The position numbers and the translations under genes were made by a program. Below the pieces are notes generated by a model that was not told where the DNA came from, ran no database searches, and saw only the letters and a list, made by a program, of their open reading frames with translations. Of a stretch of 64,000 nucleotides of DNA, positions 8,948-16,687 are shown piece after piece. Source of the DNA: a virus; the IMG/VR virus record IMGVR_UViG_3300035490_000050, positions 62,001 through 126,000 of that record; one strand, 5' to 3'. Position 1 is the first letter of the stretch, and each line of letters starts with the position of its first letter.

Positions 8948-9199
8948 ATGGAATGTGCGAAACTCCGCACATTGCCAATGCCTGATCTTGCAGAGCAGCT
9001 AGGAACTCGGATTCGAGCCGCCAGAATCTCCAAGGGACTCCGACAGGAGGAACTCGCGGCGCGCTCCAACATGACGCGCGCGCACATCAGCCACATAGAG
9101 AACGGCCAGTTTAATATGCGCTTAGAAACACTTGAAGGGATTTGCAGAGGCTTACAGATTCAACCATTTACATTATTTGAGGGGATCAATATAGATTAG
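8948..9199 (+). CDS. XRE/Cro-type HTH regulator
   Basis: 83 residues. LGTRIRAARISKGLRQEELA followed by SNMTRAHISHIENGQ is a canonical HTH_3 domain (residues about 20-75). An internal ATG (MPDLAEQ) could also serve as start. It is divergent from the winged-helix gene, so it probably controls the shared intergenic region and itself. Confidence 0.8.
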   Translation: MECAKLRTLPMPDLAEQLGTRIRAARISKGLRQEELAARSNMTRAHISHIENGQFNMRLETLEGICRGLQIQPFTLFEGINID

Positions 9200-9331
9200 C
9201 GCCGTCCCTATAATCCTACGTCAAAGTGATAATCGTCCTAATTGATAAACACAGTAGGTTACCTAAGGAACCTCTGAAAAGCGCCGAGTTAGAAGAGTCC
9301 GTCGCCGGTATTTTTCTGCAAGGGCATGAAA

Positions 9332-9571
9332 TCAGCGCATTTTCGTATGTCCGGCAGGTCGTTTAACCCGCCGGAAGCCGCCGTGGCCTGCGGCGGGCAC
9401 ACTACGCCCCTTGGTGGGCCAGCCGAAGGTTGATCTTGGCCAGTCGCTTGCGGTTCCCGTAGAGGTTGGCCAGCGCATCGCGGCAACGAAATCAACGCAC
9501 ACGTCAGGGTCCGCGAAATAGCGGGTTGCCTGTAAGAGGCTTTTCGGCATATTGTTGGTACTCATTTTCAC
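9332..9571 (-). pseudogene. Remnant of an IS1595-family transposase (N-terminus)
   Basis: The first 28 or so residues (MPKSLLQATRYFADPDVCVD then FVAAMRWP) match the N-terminal opening of ISXO2/IS1595 transposases; compare TLRDAIIWFADFEHCRKFMV in the intact copy at 10944. The frame then loses similarity before the zinc-ribbon Cys residues and stops. It is a decayed earlier insertion of a related but different element. Confidence 0.6.
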
Positions 9572-9593
9572 CCCACAAGGATTAAGAAAACAG

Positions 9594-9622
9594 TTGCGGT
9601 CATCTCTGTAGAGGTGTATAGT
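9594..9622 (+). promoter_or_regulatory. Promoter TTGCGG-N17-TATAGT
   Basis: -35 at 9594-9599, -10 at 9617-9622, spacer 17. It drives the structured RNA at 9629-9831. Confidence 0.5.
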
Positions 9623-9628
9623 TTCTAC

Positions 9629-9831
9629 AGAGAGAAGCTCCTAGGACTCCCCACGCTTGATTGCGTAGGGAGCCTGATAGGCCATAGACTCCGGTGTTCT
9701 AGCACCATTGCCTGTGGGTATTACTGTGCGAAAGTACATTTCGCTTCTCCACCGTCCTAAGATTTGCCTGTCCGGGCTGAGGACGGAAATTCGTTGTACT
9801 CAAGGGACCTCTTTTCGGGGTCCCTTGTTTA
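9629..9831 (+). ncRNA. Candidate structured small RNA, about 200 nt
   Basis: It lies between its own promoter and terminator. Hairpins visible: CTCC-CACGC/GCGT-GGGAG near 9678, GGTG/CACC near 9695, CCGTCCT/AGGACGG at about 9752-9786, and the terminator. No ribosome site plus frame. Not a recognised 6S, tmRNA or SRP RNA. Confidence 0.45.
9803..9831 (+). terminator. Rho-independent terminator
   Basis: Stem AAGGGACC/GGTCCCTT, 9-nt loop, tail GTTTATT. It closes the small RNA unit. Confidence 0.7.
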
Positions 9832-9834
9832 TTC

Positions 9835-9858
9835 GGCATAAATATACTTGAAACCGCG
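9835..9858 (+). repeat. Relic left-type transposon end
   Basis: GG-CATA-AATATACTTGA-AACC, the same core as the intact left end at 10894-10922. It lies 20 bp in front of the PD-(D/E)XK-like gene and may now contribute to its promoter. Confidence 0.4.
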
Positions 9859-9877
9859 TTAGGCGTAGAATAACGGA

Positions 9878-10801
9878 ATGAACAGCCCCCAACTCCTTTC
9901 CGCGTATGAACGCTGCAATCGGGCGGGCGTATGGAACCGTGACTGGCGCAGGTGGAAAATCTCTGATACCGAGATGCTCCAGCGGTCCATCCGCGCAGGA
10001 CTCCTTTCCGATAGACCAGATTTCAATATCGCGTCAGGCGAAGAGACGATGACTCTGAGCGCGGAGCCGGGACTAGAAAGCAAAGAATACAACCTGTACG
10101 ACCAATGTGTTCACTTAGCCGCACTCTCAGACATCCTCACCGCCGCCGTCAGGAAGCCCTCAGAGCGGCCTTGGTTGCTTCCAGAGGATGTGAGGATAGG
10201 CGACGGACCTACGTGGCGCAGCGCGGCCTATCTCAGCCCCAGCGGTGATTATCTTAGGCGCATAGCGATTGTGAGCAATTGGGGGGATGATCGCCATTTC
10301 GGGGAATGCAGGGGCTGGTTTTCGATGGGAGAGATTTGCGCTTACTCTTTGCCGATGCAGTTGGTCGTAGCTGTCATTGGCCAGAGCAGGAGTGGGAAGC
10401 GCCACAGCCCGTTTACGAAAGGACTTTTACATCCCGCAAATAAAAAATTGCGATTCAAGAAAAAGAACTCGGTCAATGAACCTTTTAAGGCGTCATGGCT
10501 TCCCGTTTGGAGGGAAGATCACGATGAAATTTCAACCGAATCATGGCTTCAAAGTATGCTCACTGATTTAGTTCTTGAGGACCATCTCTTTAAGGTTGAT
10601 ATTCCTCTGCCAACCAAAGAAGCGCAAAGGAAAATAAGAGACTTGGCATCGAAGAAACTAGAAGAGATCGAAACAGCTAACATTATTCCTGACCAGCAAT
10701 TGTCAACCTGCGATCATCCTTATCCCTGCGTATTCCGAAACCCATGCCATTCTCAGCAAGAGCCGAGTGGACGGCATGGGTTTGTCAGAATTACAACCTA
10801 G
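9878..10801 (+). CDS. PD-(D/E)XK nuclease-like protein
   Basis: 307 residues. The N-terminus LLSAYERCNRAGVWNRDW resembles the first motif of RecB/Cas4-type PD-(D/E)XK proteins, where a Tyr/Cys/Arg-bearing helix opens the domain. The C-terminus has a Cys-rich cluster, CDHPYPCVFRNPC, like the metal or Fe-S cluster of this superfamily. I did not locate an unambiguous D...ExK pair, so activity is uncertain. My recollection is that similar proteins occur in Acidobacteriota genomes. It sits between a relic and an intact transposon end and was probably brought in by transposition. Confidence 0.5.
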   Translation: MNSPQLLSAYERCNRAGVWNRDWRRWKISDTEMLQRSIRAGLLSDRPDFNIASGEETMTLSAEPGLESKEYNLYDQCVHLAALSDILTAAVRKPSERPWLLPEDVRIGDGPTWRSAAYLSPSGDYLRRIAIVSNWGDDRHFGECRGWFSMGEICAYSLPMQLVVAVIGQSRSGKRHSPFTKGLLHPANKKLRFKKKNSVNEPFKASWLPVWREDHDEISTESWLQSMLTDLVLEDHLFKVDIPLPTKEAQRKIRDLASKKLEEIETANIIPDQQLSTCDHPYPCVFRNPCHSQQEPSGRHGFVRITT

Positions 10802-10893
10802 ACGTTGCGTTGCATCGCAGGACAAAACGACACGCCACAAGACGGGATGAGGCGTAGTGGGGCGTTGTGGTGCGCGGCGGTGCGGATGAATTT

Positions 10894-10922
10894 ATGGTAA
10901 TAATATACTTGACATTCCACGA
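10894..10922 (+). repeat. Left terminal inverted repeat
   Basis: It pairs with 13302-13330 (28 of 29 positions identical in inverse orientation). The TTGACA inside (10909-10914) with TATATT (10932-10937), spacer 17, forms the transposase promoter, 6 nt before its ATG. Confidence 0.75.
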
Positions 10923-10943
10923 TTGTAGGTCTATATTTGAATC

Positions 10944-11909
10944 ATGGAAACGCCAAAGACTCTCCGAGATGCAATTATCTGGTTTGCGGATTTCGAGCAT
11001 TGCCGCAAGTTCATGGTACAACTGCGCTGGCCTGATGGCGCTGTAAAGTGCCCGATCTGCGGTGCGGAGAAGGTCACCTATCTGGAAAAGCAGCGTGTGT
11101 GGAAGTGCTACGCCAAACACGAGCGACCGACATTCTCCCTCAAGACTGGCACGATATTTGAAGACTCTCCGATTCCGCTGGAGAAGTGGCTGTGCGCGGC
11201 ATGGCTGCTCATCAACTGCAAGAACGGGATTAGCTCGTATGAAATACATCGTGATCTTGGTGTGACACAGAAAACAGCTTGGTTTATGCTTCACCGGATT
11301 CGGCTGGCAATGCGAGAGGGTGGATTCGACAAGTTGGGTGGTGAGGGTGGCCCAGTGGAAGTCGATGAATGTTTCATTGGCCCGAAGCCTCAGAAAATGC
11401 ATCGCTATAAGAGACTCGCCTTGCAGAGCGGCATCAACGCAAGGGCGAAGAATCCCATTATGGGGATGCTGGACCGTGAGAGCCGTAAGGTCCGCGCGAA
11501 GGTAGTTCCAGATGTGAAGCGGAGCACGTTGCAGCGGGAGATTCTGAACCATATCGAAAAGGGTTCCAAGGTCTACACCGATGGGTGGCCGGGATATGAT
11601 AATCTGGCCGCGCAGGAGTACATTCACGAGACGGTCAACCACGTCGAGGAATATGTACGTGGACAGGTTCACACTCAGGGAATCGACAACTTTTGGAGTC
11701 TCCTGAGACGCGGCCTGACCGGAACGTATATTGCCGTGGAACCGTTCCATCTTGACCGCTATGTTGGGGAGCAGGTATTCCGCTACAACAACCGCTTGAT
11801 CTCCGACGCTGAGCGGTTCACTACCGTCATGAAGCAAATCGTCGGTCGTCGGCTGACGTATGATGAACTGACAGGCAAGACTGAACGCTCATCAGAGATG
11901 CGTCCTTGA
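10944..11909 (+). CDS. IS1595-family (ISXO2-like) DDE transposase
   Basis: 321 residues, normal for the family. The N-terminal zinc ribbon starts at CPICG (residues 33-37) with a further Cys at VWKCY. The RNase-H-like catalytic core has its first Asp in VEVDECFIG, the second in VYTDGWPGY and the third acidic/polar position in HTQGIDNFWSLLRRG. The promoter lies in the terminal repeat. The reading frame is intact, so the element may still be active. Confidence 0.9.
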   Translation: METPKTLRDAIIWFADFEHCRKFMVQLRWPDGAVKCPICGAEKVTYLEKQRVWKCYAKHERPTFSLKTGTIFEDSPIPLEKWLCAAWLLINCKNGISSYEIHRDLGVTQKTAWFMLHRIRLAMREGGFDKLGGEGGPVEVDECFIGPKPQKMHRYKRLALQSGINARAKNPIMGMLDRESRKVRAKVVPDVKRSTLQREILNHIEKGSKVYTDGWPGYDNLAAQEYIHETVNHVEEYVRGQVHTQGIDNFWSLLRRGLTGTYIAVEPFHLDRYVGEQVFRYNNRLISDAERFTTVMKQIVGRRLTYDELTGKTERSSEMRP

Positions 11910-11961
11910 AGCAGAAGAAGAGGCAGGGACGCGGCAAGCGCAAGCCCGCTTCGGGAGGGTT

Positions 11962-12153
11962 ATGACGGAACCAGCCTTCGATTCAACGCCAGAATTCCAA
12001 CACTTCACGGAAGTCATGCGAGGCGTGTTGTCGGTTCCTAAAAAGCGTTTAGATGAACTCGTTGCGGCTGCAAAGGAAACTTCGCCTCGCAACGGCAATC
12101 GGAGTGCGCCTGGGAGAAAGGCCGGAACTGTCAAGAGGCGCAAACGGAAGTAA
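11962..12153 (+). CDS. Small IS-accessory protein
   Basis: 63 residues: EFQHFTEVMRGVLSVPKKRL then a Lys/Arg-rich tail ending KRRKRK. Short genes of this type often follow IS1595-family transposases; the helix-plus-basic-tail layout suggests DNA binding. It starts 53 bp after the transposase stop on the same strand. Role unknown. Confidence 0.6.
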   Translation: MTEPAFDSTPEFQHFTEVMRGVLSVPKKRLDELVAAAKETSPRNGNRSAPGRKAGTVKRRKRK

Positions 12154-12162
12154 TTCTTGGAC

Positions 12163-13257
12163 TTAGGAGCCTTTACCAACCTTGTAGGCTAAATCCCAAA
12201 GGCTCCGAGCAATCTTCCGAACATTCACTTCAGCATCTCTCCCACTAATGGGTAAGGATAACGCCGCAGCCTTGAGTCCCCTTAAAGCGAAGAGGTTGCT
12301 CAGTAGTTGGACCCGCATGGAGAAGCGTTGGAGGGCATAGCCTGCCTCCACTCTGTCGCACCACGTCTTAAGCGGCCCAGTAAATTCATGTCCCTGCGGA
12401 TAGTGAAATTCGCAAGCATCCGTATAGTCCACATCATTCGCATCGATCAGGGAACGCATCTTTGCGTCCGGCATGGTACGTACCTCTTCTTCTGTGTACT
12501 TGGGCGTCGGTCGTGGTCCAAGTTCATTTAGGAACTGGAGCAATTTTACCGAGAGTCGAAGCGCATGTCTCTGTAGAGGCTCAAGCACAATATCCTCTGG
12601 TAAAACCAACAGATCATCTTCCATACTCTCGGTCGTCACAGGTGGGTCGTTTTGATAAGAGTACGTGACCTCCACTCGCTTTATTTGGCCCTCAAACGGA
12701 TCGCGGGAAACAGGATCAAGTCCAGGTGCCTTAAAATCGCCTCTGTCCACCTTAAACACCAAACTATCGCCGACGATTTTGTGCTTCAATACTTCTGTTA
12801 CATCAGGTTTGTCGCCTCCTTCAGCGAACGCTCGGAACTCGGCTTTGATGATGTTCAACTGCGATGCAGATGAGTCAGTTCTTGACAACTTTTTTAACAA
12901 GGCATCTCTCTCCACAATTGCGGCCTGCTGAGATTCCATGGAACCTTTCAATCGCATCACAGAAATAGTAGTGCCGAACGTGCATAGCACCACAAAAGCC
13001 CAAGGAATCGCTATAGAGACCGTTCCGTTTTCAGCCAAAACAACTCCGACCCCTACGGCGAGAAGAAGTGCCGCAATTGCAGGCCAATAAAGTCCAATTT
13101 TATTGCGCCGAGTCGTCTCAGGCATTTTGATACCCGCCTGAGCAGCGAATATCCTGTTCTGCTCTCTGAATATTTGGTTTTGCTGCCAGCCGAAGAATAT
13201 ACCTGCCGCGTTGCTTGTGATCGCAACAATCGCAACGATCAAATCGAACGTGCTCAT
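12163..13257 (-). CDS. Transposon passenger membrane protein
   Basis: 364 residues. Hydrophobic segments: residues 5-23, then two more at about 55-75 and 80-98. A coiled-coil-like stretch (SMESQQAAIVERDALLKKLS) and a 230-residue soluble domain without a recognised motif follow. Its promoter uses TTGACA of the right terminal repeat (minus strand 13310-13315) with TACCTT at 13287-13292. N-terminal membrane anchor plus cytosolic domain in transposon cargo is a common layout for abortive-infection-type proteins, but that is speculation. Confidence 0.6.
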   Translation of the reverse strand: MSTFDLIVAIVAITSNAAGIFFGWQQNQIFREQNRIFAAQAGIKMPETTRRNKIGLYWPAIAALLLAVGVGVVLAENGTVSIAIPWAFVVLCTFGTTISVMRLKGSMESQQAAIVERDALLKKLSRTDSSASQLNIIKAEFRAFAEGGDKPDVTEVLKHKIVGDSLVFKVDRGDFKAPGLDPVSRDPFEGQIKRVEVTYSYQNDPPVTTESMEDDLLVLPEDIVLEPLQRHALRLSVKLLQFLNELGPRPTPKYTEEEVRTMPDAKMRSLIDANDVDYTDACEFHYPQGHEFTGPLKTWCDRVEAGYALQRFSMRVQLLSNLFALRGLKAAALSLPISGRDAEVNVRKIARSLWDLAYKVGKGS

Positions 13258-13301
13258 ATTCCAAGCCCTCGAAGCAGTTGCCTACAAAGGTAAAGGAACG
13301 C

Positions 13302-13330
13302 TCGTGGAATGTCAAGTATATTATTGCCAT
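13302..13330 (-). repeat. Right terminal inverted repeat
   Basis: Inverse copy of 10894-10922. Its outer ten bases form the last codons and the stop of the gene at 13321-13572, so the insertion altered that gene's C-terminus. Confidence 0.75.
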
Positions 13331-13572
13331 TTCTTTTCCTCTCCCTCTACCTGCGTATTCGGCCAGCGTTTCCTTGCTTCTTCGATGGGCATTTCCTGTG
13401 TGAACTCAATCATGCTAGGCAAATCCTGCGGAAGAGGATCAAGAACTTGAAACTCAATCTTTCCCTCGGCGAACATAGTCCTGTGCGCGAACAGGAGGCT
13501 GTACAGTGCCAACTCCTCTTGCGTTGGAGGAGGAACGCGATGAATCGACCCATCACTCCATTGGTAAAGCAT
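13321..13572 (-). CDS. Hypothetical protein, C-terminus cut by the transposon
   Basis: 83 residues starting MLYQWSDGSIHRVPPPTQEE; the start is set by AAGGAGA before the ATG. Trp-Gln-stop at the end is read from the transposon terminal repeat, so the native C-terminus is lost. It overlaps the upstream gene by 20 bp. Function unknown. Confidence 0.55.
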   Translation of the reverse strand: MLYQWSDGSIHRVPPPTQEELALYSLLFAHRTMFAEGKIEFQVLDPLPQDLPSMIEFTQEMPIEEARKRWPNTQVEGEEKKWQ

Positions 13573-14017
13573 ATCTTTTCTCCTTAAACTCAAGCGCGTC
13601 AAGATAGTCCTTGCGCTGAGGGCATCGACACTCTTCCACTGCACCGAAAGGCATACCGGGAACTATGTGAATGTGAATCATACAGAATGGATGCGTTCCA
13701 ACGGTACGGTGTGCTTCAATCTCGTTCTTGTAGGGAGCAAAATTAGGACGCATAGCCTCCCATGTTTCAGGACTCATATCCGCTCCGTTTTGATATTTGA
13801 GCGGCTCAGGAAACTGCTTGTCGAAATCCTCTTTCATCTTGAGAAGTCCGCTAAGAGTAATAGGTTGAGTCTCTATTGGAGATGGATGGTACGGAGCGTT
13901 GTTGATCGGAGTGCCATTAAACATCCCTGTTACGGCATCCTGAGAGGCAAAGAACTCTTCCATCTCCTCTGGCGACCACTCTCTTTCACTTGGCGGATTC
14001 TGGTTTGCGTCCATCAT
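13553..14017 (-). CDS. Hypothetical protein
   Basis: 154 residues, acidic N-terminus (SEREWSPEEMEEFFASQ), C-terminus with HIHIVPGMPFGAVEECRCPQ. Cys and His residues there could bind metal, but no named domain is recognised. Part of the minus-strand chain of overlapping small genes. Confidence 0.6.
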   Translation of the reverse strand: MMDANQNPPSEREWSPEEMEEFFASQDAVTGMFNGTPINNAPYHPSPIETQPITLSGLLKMKEDFDKQFPEPLKYQNGADMSPETWEAMRPNFAPYKNEIEAHRTVGTHPFCMIHIHIVPGMPFGAVEECRCPQRKDYLDALEFKEKRYALPME

Positions 14018-14351
14018 TAGCCTCCAACATTAAATCGTCTGCTCTTCCACAACCGGGAAAACCAAAGTAGCACCTTCCCATATCCTTTTTTGGTAATCCG
14101 CAGTAAATACAATCCAAATCACTCTTGGCCAGTATGCCACGGAGCTTATCGTTCTCATCTTTGAAACGCGCTAGGATTTTCTCGTGGTCGCTAGTCCACA
14201 TCATCGAACCGTTAGGCTCATCGGCGCTGTCTACGAGAGCCTGCAACCTATCGGCCTTAGCTTTCGTGCAGGACATGCATAGGTCACCTTCTTCGAACTC
14301 GTAGCCGTCAGGAACGTGGACGGAAACGTTGCAGTTGGCGCACTCGCTCAT
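13986..14351 (-). CDS. Zinc-finger protein with two Cys clusters
   Basis: 121 residues from MSECANC; the ATG overlaps the upstream stop (TGATG). The N-terminal CANC...CMSC pair and the C-terminal CIYCG...C...C group look like two zinc-binding knuckles separated by a helix. Function unknown. Confidence 0.6.
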   Translation of the reverse strand: MSECANCNVSVHVPDGYEFEEGDLCMSCTKAKADRLQALVDSADEPNGSMMWTSDHEKILARFKDENDKLRGILAKSDLDCIYCGLPKKDMGRCYFGFPGCGRADDLMLEANDGRKPESAK

Positions 14352-14773
14352 CAGTATTCTCCGATCATCGTGCCGCAACGCTTGCAATGAATGGAACCAC
14401 GCTCTTTCGTCGGCCTTCCCTCAAGCCATTTATCCCTGACCCAGTCGTTAAGTCCGCGTGCGGAGGACTCCATAAAGAACCGAGAAGGAGTACTGTAGTC
14501 CAGCGGCTCATTGAGCGCCGTCGCCACACCGCCATCTGGATAAAAGTCATGCGGTCCATCGTGAAACATTTGGAGACGACAAATTCCTCCCGGTCCTGGA
14601 TTCTGGCATACGGGTATGGAGCGTTTGCGGTTCTCCTCTATCTGCACTTTAATGTTGTCCCAATAAGGATCGTCATCATAGACGCCCTTCCACGGAACAA
14701 ACAGCGGTATCCGTACACCGTCTTGGTGCCCCTTGAATCGGCAGACAAAGTTGCGCATGAACCATTTTTTCAT
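14351..14773 (-). CDS. Hypothetical protein with C-terminal zinc knuckle
   Basis: 140 residues. Basic N-terminus (MKKWFMRNFVCRFKGHQ), a middle VCQNPGPGGICRLQMFHDGP with Cys and His, and a final CKRCG. Metal binding is likely; the role is unknown. Coupled at both ends by overlaps. Confidence 0.6.
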   Translation of the reverse strand: MKKWFMRNFVCRFKGHQDGVRIPLFVPWKGVYDDDPYWDNIKVQIEENRKRSIPVCQNPGPGGICRLQMFHDGPHDFYPDGGVATALNEPLDYSTPSRFFMESSARGLNDWVRDKWLEGRPTKERGSIHCKRCGTMIGEY

Positions 14774-14943
14774 TCAGTCCCTCTGATCGCCTTCTCGATA
14801 CGTTCGGTGTAGTAATGGCGAAACACCTTTGTTAAGCAATACGCCGCTTCTGCGTAATCAAGCGTTCTGGATTCATAAATAACATCCTTAAATAGTGCAT
14901 CAAATACTCGCGCTGCCGCTTGTTTGATTTCGTCTTCGCTCAT
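14770..14943 (-). CDS. Small hypothetical protein
   Basis: 57 residues, MSEDEIKQAAARVFDALFKD then a Tyr-rich helical remainder. It fits exactly between its neighbours with ATGA-type overlaps at both ends, which is the main support for it being real. Confidence 0.6.
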   Translation of the reverse strand: MSEDEIKQAAARVFDALFKDVIYESRTLDYAEAAYCLTKVFRHYYTERIEKAIRGTE

Positions 14944-15356
14944 GGCTTTTCCACCTTACAGTCTTTGAGAGGCTTTCCTGGTATCCACTTATAGCGTCCA
15001 GCCTCAACACGTTCTCCAGTAAGACCGTCCGCCAGTTTCTCCGCTTCTGCATCGGAGAGGTCGAATACGGTTATAGGCATGGTTCTCAGTAACTCACCCC
15101 GAAGCCGATTAGACTCGTTCAACATGCGCTCCATCTCCCCGTACAGGATTTCTCCAAACACCCAAAGCATAGCGCGTAGTTCTTCATCGTTTGCAGGGAG
15201 TTCATCGTTTATCCATGACGCGAAGGCATCAGCAGTCATGCGGATAGGATGCATCTCAATGTGCATCATCTCGTTTGCTTTCCTTGGAACATCAGGCTTC
15301 TTCGGCATGATCTCCGCAAGTCTTTTCATCAGGGGTGAGCGATGGTCAGGCATCAT
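14940..15356 (-). CDS. Hypothetical protein
   Basis: 138 residues, starting with two consecutive Met codons. Helical, with a middle section WINDELPANDEELRAMLWVF and a long amphipathic helix. No recognised domain. Coupled to both neighbours. Confidence 0.6.
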   Translation of the reverse strand: MMPDHRSPLMKRLAEIMPKKPDVPRKANEMMHIEMHPIRMTADAFASWINDELPANDEELRAMLWVFGEILYGEMERMLNESNRLRGELLRTMPITVFDLSDAEAEKLADGLTGERVEAGRYKWIPGKPLKDCKVEKP

Positions 15357-15652
15357 TTCTCCTCCAACGGGTACTCACCCGGCATAGCAAGTTGCAACCC
15401 CACTGGCATCATCGAGTGATGATGTGGTTGAGAGAGGATAAGGTCAGCACCTTTCGCTATTGACTCACGCTCACTGTCTGAAAATCGGAAGCGTGTAAAA
15501 GAAACAGGATTAGGAGAATCGCAATCTCTATGGTCTGGCGACTCGCACCAAATTCTCGCCACGATGATAGGATAATATTCCTCTTGGCCAAGAGCGATAA
15601 CCTGCTCGGCTTCAACTTCGCGTTCAGTGAGAACTGGAGATATAGAATTCAT
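15353..15652 (-). CDS. Hypothetical protein
   Basis: 99 residues from MNSISPVLTERE; GGGGGAGGA before this ATG decides the start. HHHSMMPVG in the C-terminal half and a few Cys residues. No recognised domain. Confidence 0.55.
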   Translation of the reverse strand: MNSISPVLTEREVEAEQVIALGQEEYYPIIVARIWCESPDHRDCDSPNPVSFTRFRFSDSERESIAKGADLILSQPHHHSMMPVGLQLAMPGEYPLEEK

Positions 15653-15703
15653 TGTTTCCTCCCCCGTAAGCATCGTCTCACAAGCAAGCATAATATGCAA
15701 GCA

Positions 15704-15943
15704 TTAGTTCGGTTTTATTTCAACAATAGGAGATGTTTGGTGATCTATCTCTTTGTTAACCCACTCGAACACATCCCATTCTGAAACATTGAAAGCCTTT
15801 GCCACATGGCGCACAATATCTGCGATCACGATTCCGTACTCTTCGTATCGCATATTGTCGCTGTGAATGTGCGTCTCTATGTCGCCGTCACCATTCTTAA
15901 AGACGACCAAGAGAGGATTTTCAATCGGGATGATCTTCTCCAT
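15704..15943 (-). CDS. Hypothetical protein
   Basis: 79 residues, with beta-rich N-terminal half (LLVVFKNGDGDIETHIH) and an acidic helical C-terminal half. It ends 51 bp before the start of the next gene in the chain (15652). No recognised domain. Confidence 0.55.
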   Translation of the reverse strand: MEKIIPIENPLLVVFKNGDGDIETHIHSDNMRYEEYGIVIADIVRHVAKAFNVSEWDVFEWVNKEIDHQTSPIVEIKPN

Positions 15944-15945
15944 CG

Positions 15946-16683
15946 CTATACTCCTTTCGCATCGACTCCAAAGTTCTTCTCGTCAAACTGCTCATTGTAT
16001 TCTTTACTCCCAATAAAAAATCCCCATTTGTCTCTAAATGTCAATCTATCAGCGTCGGCTTGCATTTCAATTTCCTTCTTCTCTCTTGGTGGTGCATTCT
16101 TGATTGTAGAGCTACCATAGTGGAAGAAAGGTACTTGGGCATGATTCAACCGTATCCCTTTCCTATGCGCTCTAACATGGAGGTCGCAATCCGAAGCGTA
16201 ATTTATCATGGTTTCGTCCAGTCCCCCAAACTTATTCCATGCTTCCTTGCGCCATAGGAGACAAGAGAAGTCTGGATTCGGATTGATAGGCTGGACAGGA
16301 AAAGGCTTTTCTAAGTCTTCCATCGTTACTCTGTGACCGTCAATGTCCTGCACACCTGAGACGACAGGAAGATTGAGTTCAAGCAGTAGACGATAGTAGG
16401 ACGGCGGCATGATCGTGTCTGATCCGGGGCATAGGCAATAGTCGGCGCTCATTGCATCGAACACCCACTTCAAGCCGACATTGATTCCATGGCTAAATCC
16501 AGTGTTGGTTTGTAACCTCATACATGGAATATCTTCCACGCATGAAAAATACACCACGGTATCATCACTGCTCCCATTGTCAACGATGAATATGGAAACA
16601 GGTATATCCTGCTTGCGCAAGGACTCGACACATTGTTTTGTAAGGTCCAGATTATCGTGCGTGAGTATGAGTACAGGATTCAT
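15946..16683 (-). CDS. Family 2 glycosyltransferase
   Basis: 245 residues from MNPVLILTHDN. GT-A fold signatures: PVSIFIVDNGSSDDT, the NTGFSHGINVGLKWV helix, LCPGSD as the metal-binding acidic motif, and the acceptor-side GGLDETMINYASDCDLHVRA. A longer in-frame opening would overlap the HNH gene, so the ATG just after that stop is preferred. It transfers a sugar from a nucleotide-sugar donor; acceptor unknown. Confidence 0.8.
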   Translation of the reverse strand: MNPVLILTHDNLDLTKQCVESLRKQDIPVSIFIVDNGSSDDTVVYFSCVEDIPCMRLQTNTGFSHGINVGLKWVFDAMSADYCLCPGSDTIMPPSYYRLLLELNLPVVSGVQDIDGHRVTMEDLEKPFPVQPINPNPDFSCLLWRKEAWNKFGGLDETMINYASDCDLHVRAHRKGIRLNHAQVPFFHYGSSTIKNAPPREKKEIEMQADADRLTFRDKWGFFIGSKEYNEQFDEKNFGVDAKGV

Positions 16684-16687
16684 AATG

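Larger units (their letters stand above)
10894..13330 (+). mobile_element. IS1595/ISXO2-type transposon with passenger gene
   Basis: About 2.4 kb. The ends are inverted repeats of 29 bp (10894-10922 and 13302-13330) with one mismatch (T/C at the fifth base). Both contain AATATACTTGACATTCC. Contents: transposase (10944-11909), small accessory gene (11962-12153) and a membrane-protein passenger on the other strand (12163-13257). Each repeat also supplies a TTGACA -35 for the gene next to it. No clear 8-bp target duplication is seen, so the borders may have decayed or the true ends differ by a few bases. Confidence 0.7.

Noticed and set aside
10791-11837. A 348-codon minus-strand frame opposite the transposase
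   Set aside because: It is the antisense shadow of a clear IS1595 transposase and has no recognisable domain.
10880-13345. 8-bp target duplication at the transposon ends
   Set aside because: Flanks read ...GAATTT and TTTCTTTT... on the plus strand and give no convincing direct repeat at any nearby offset.
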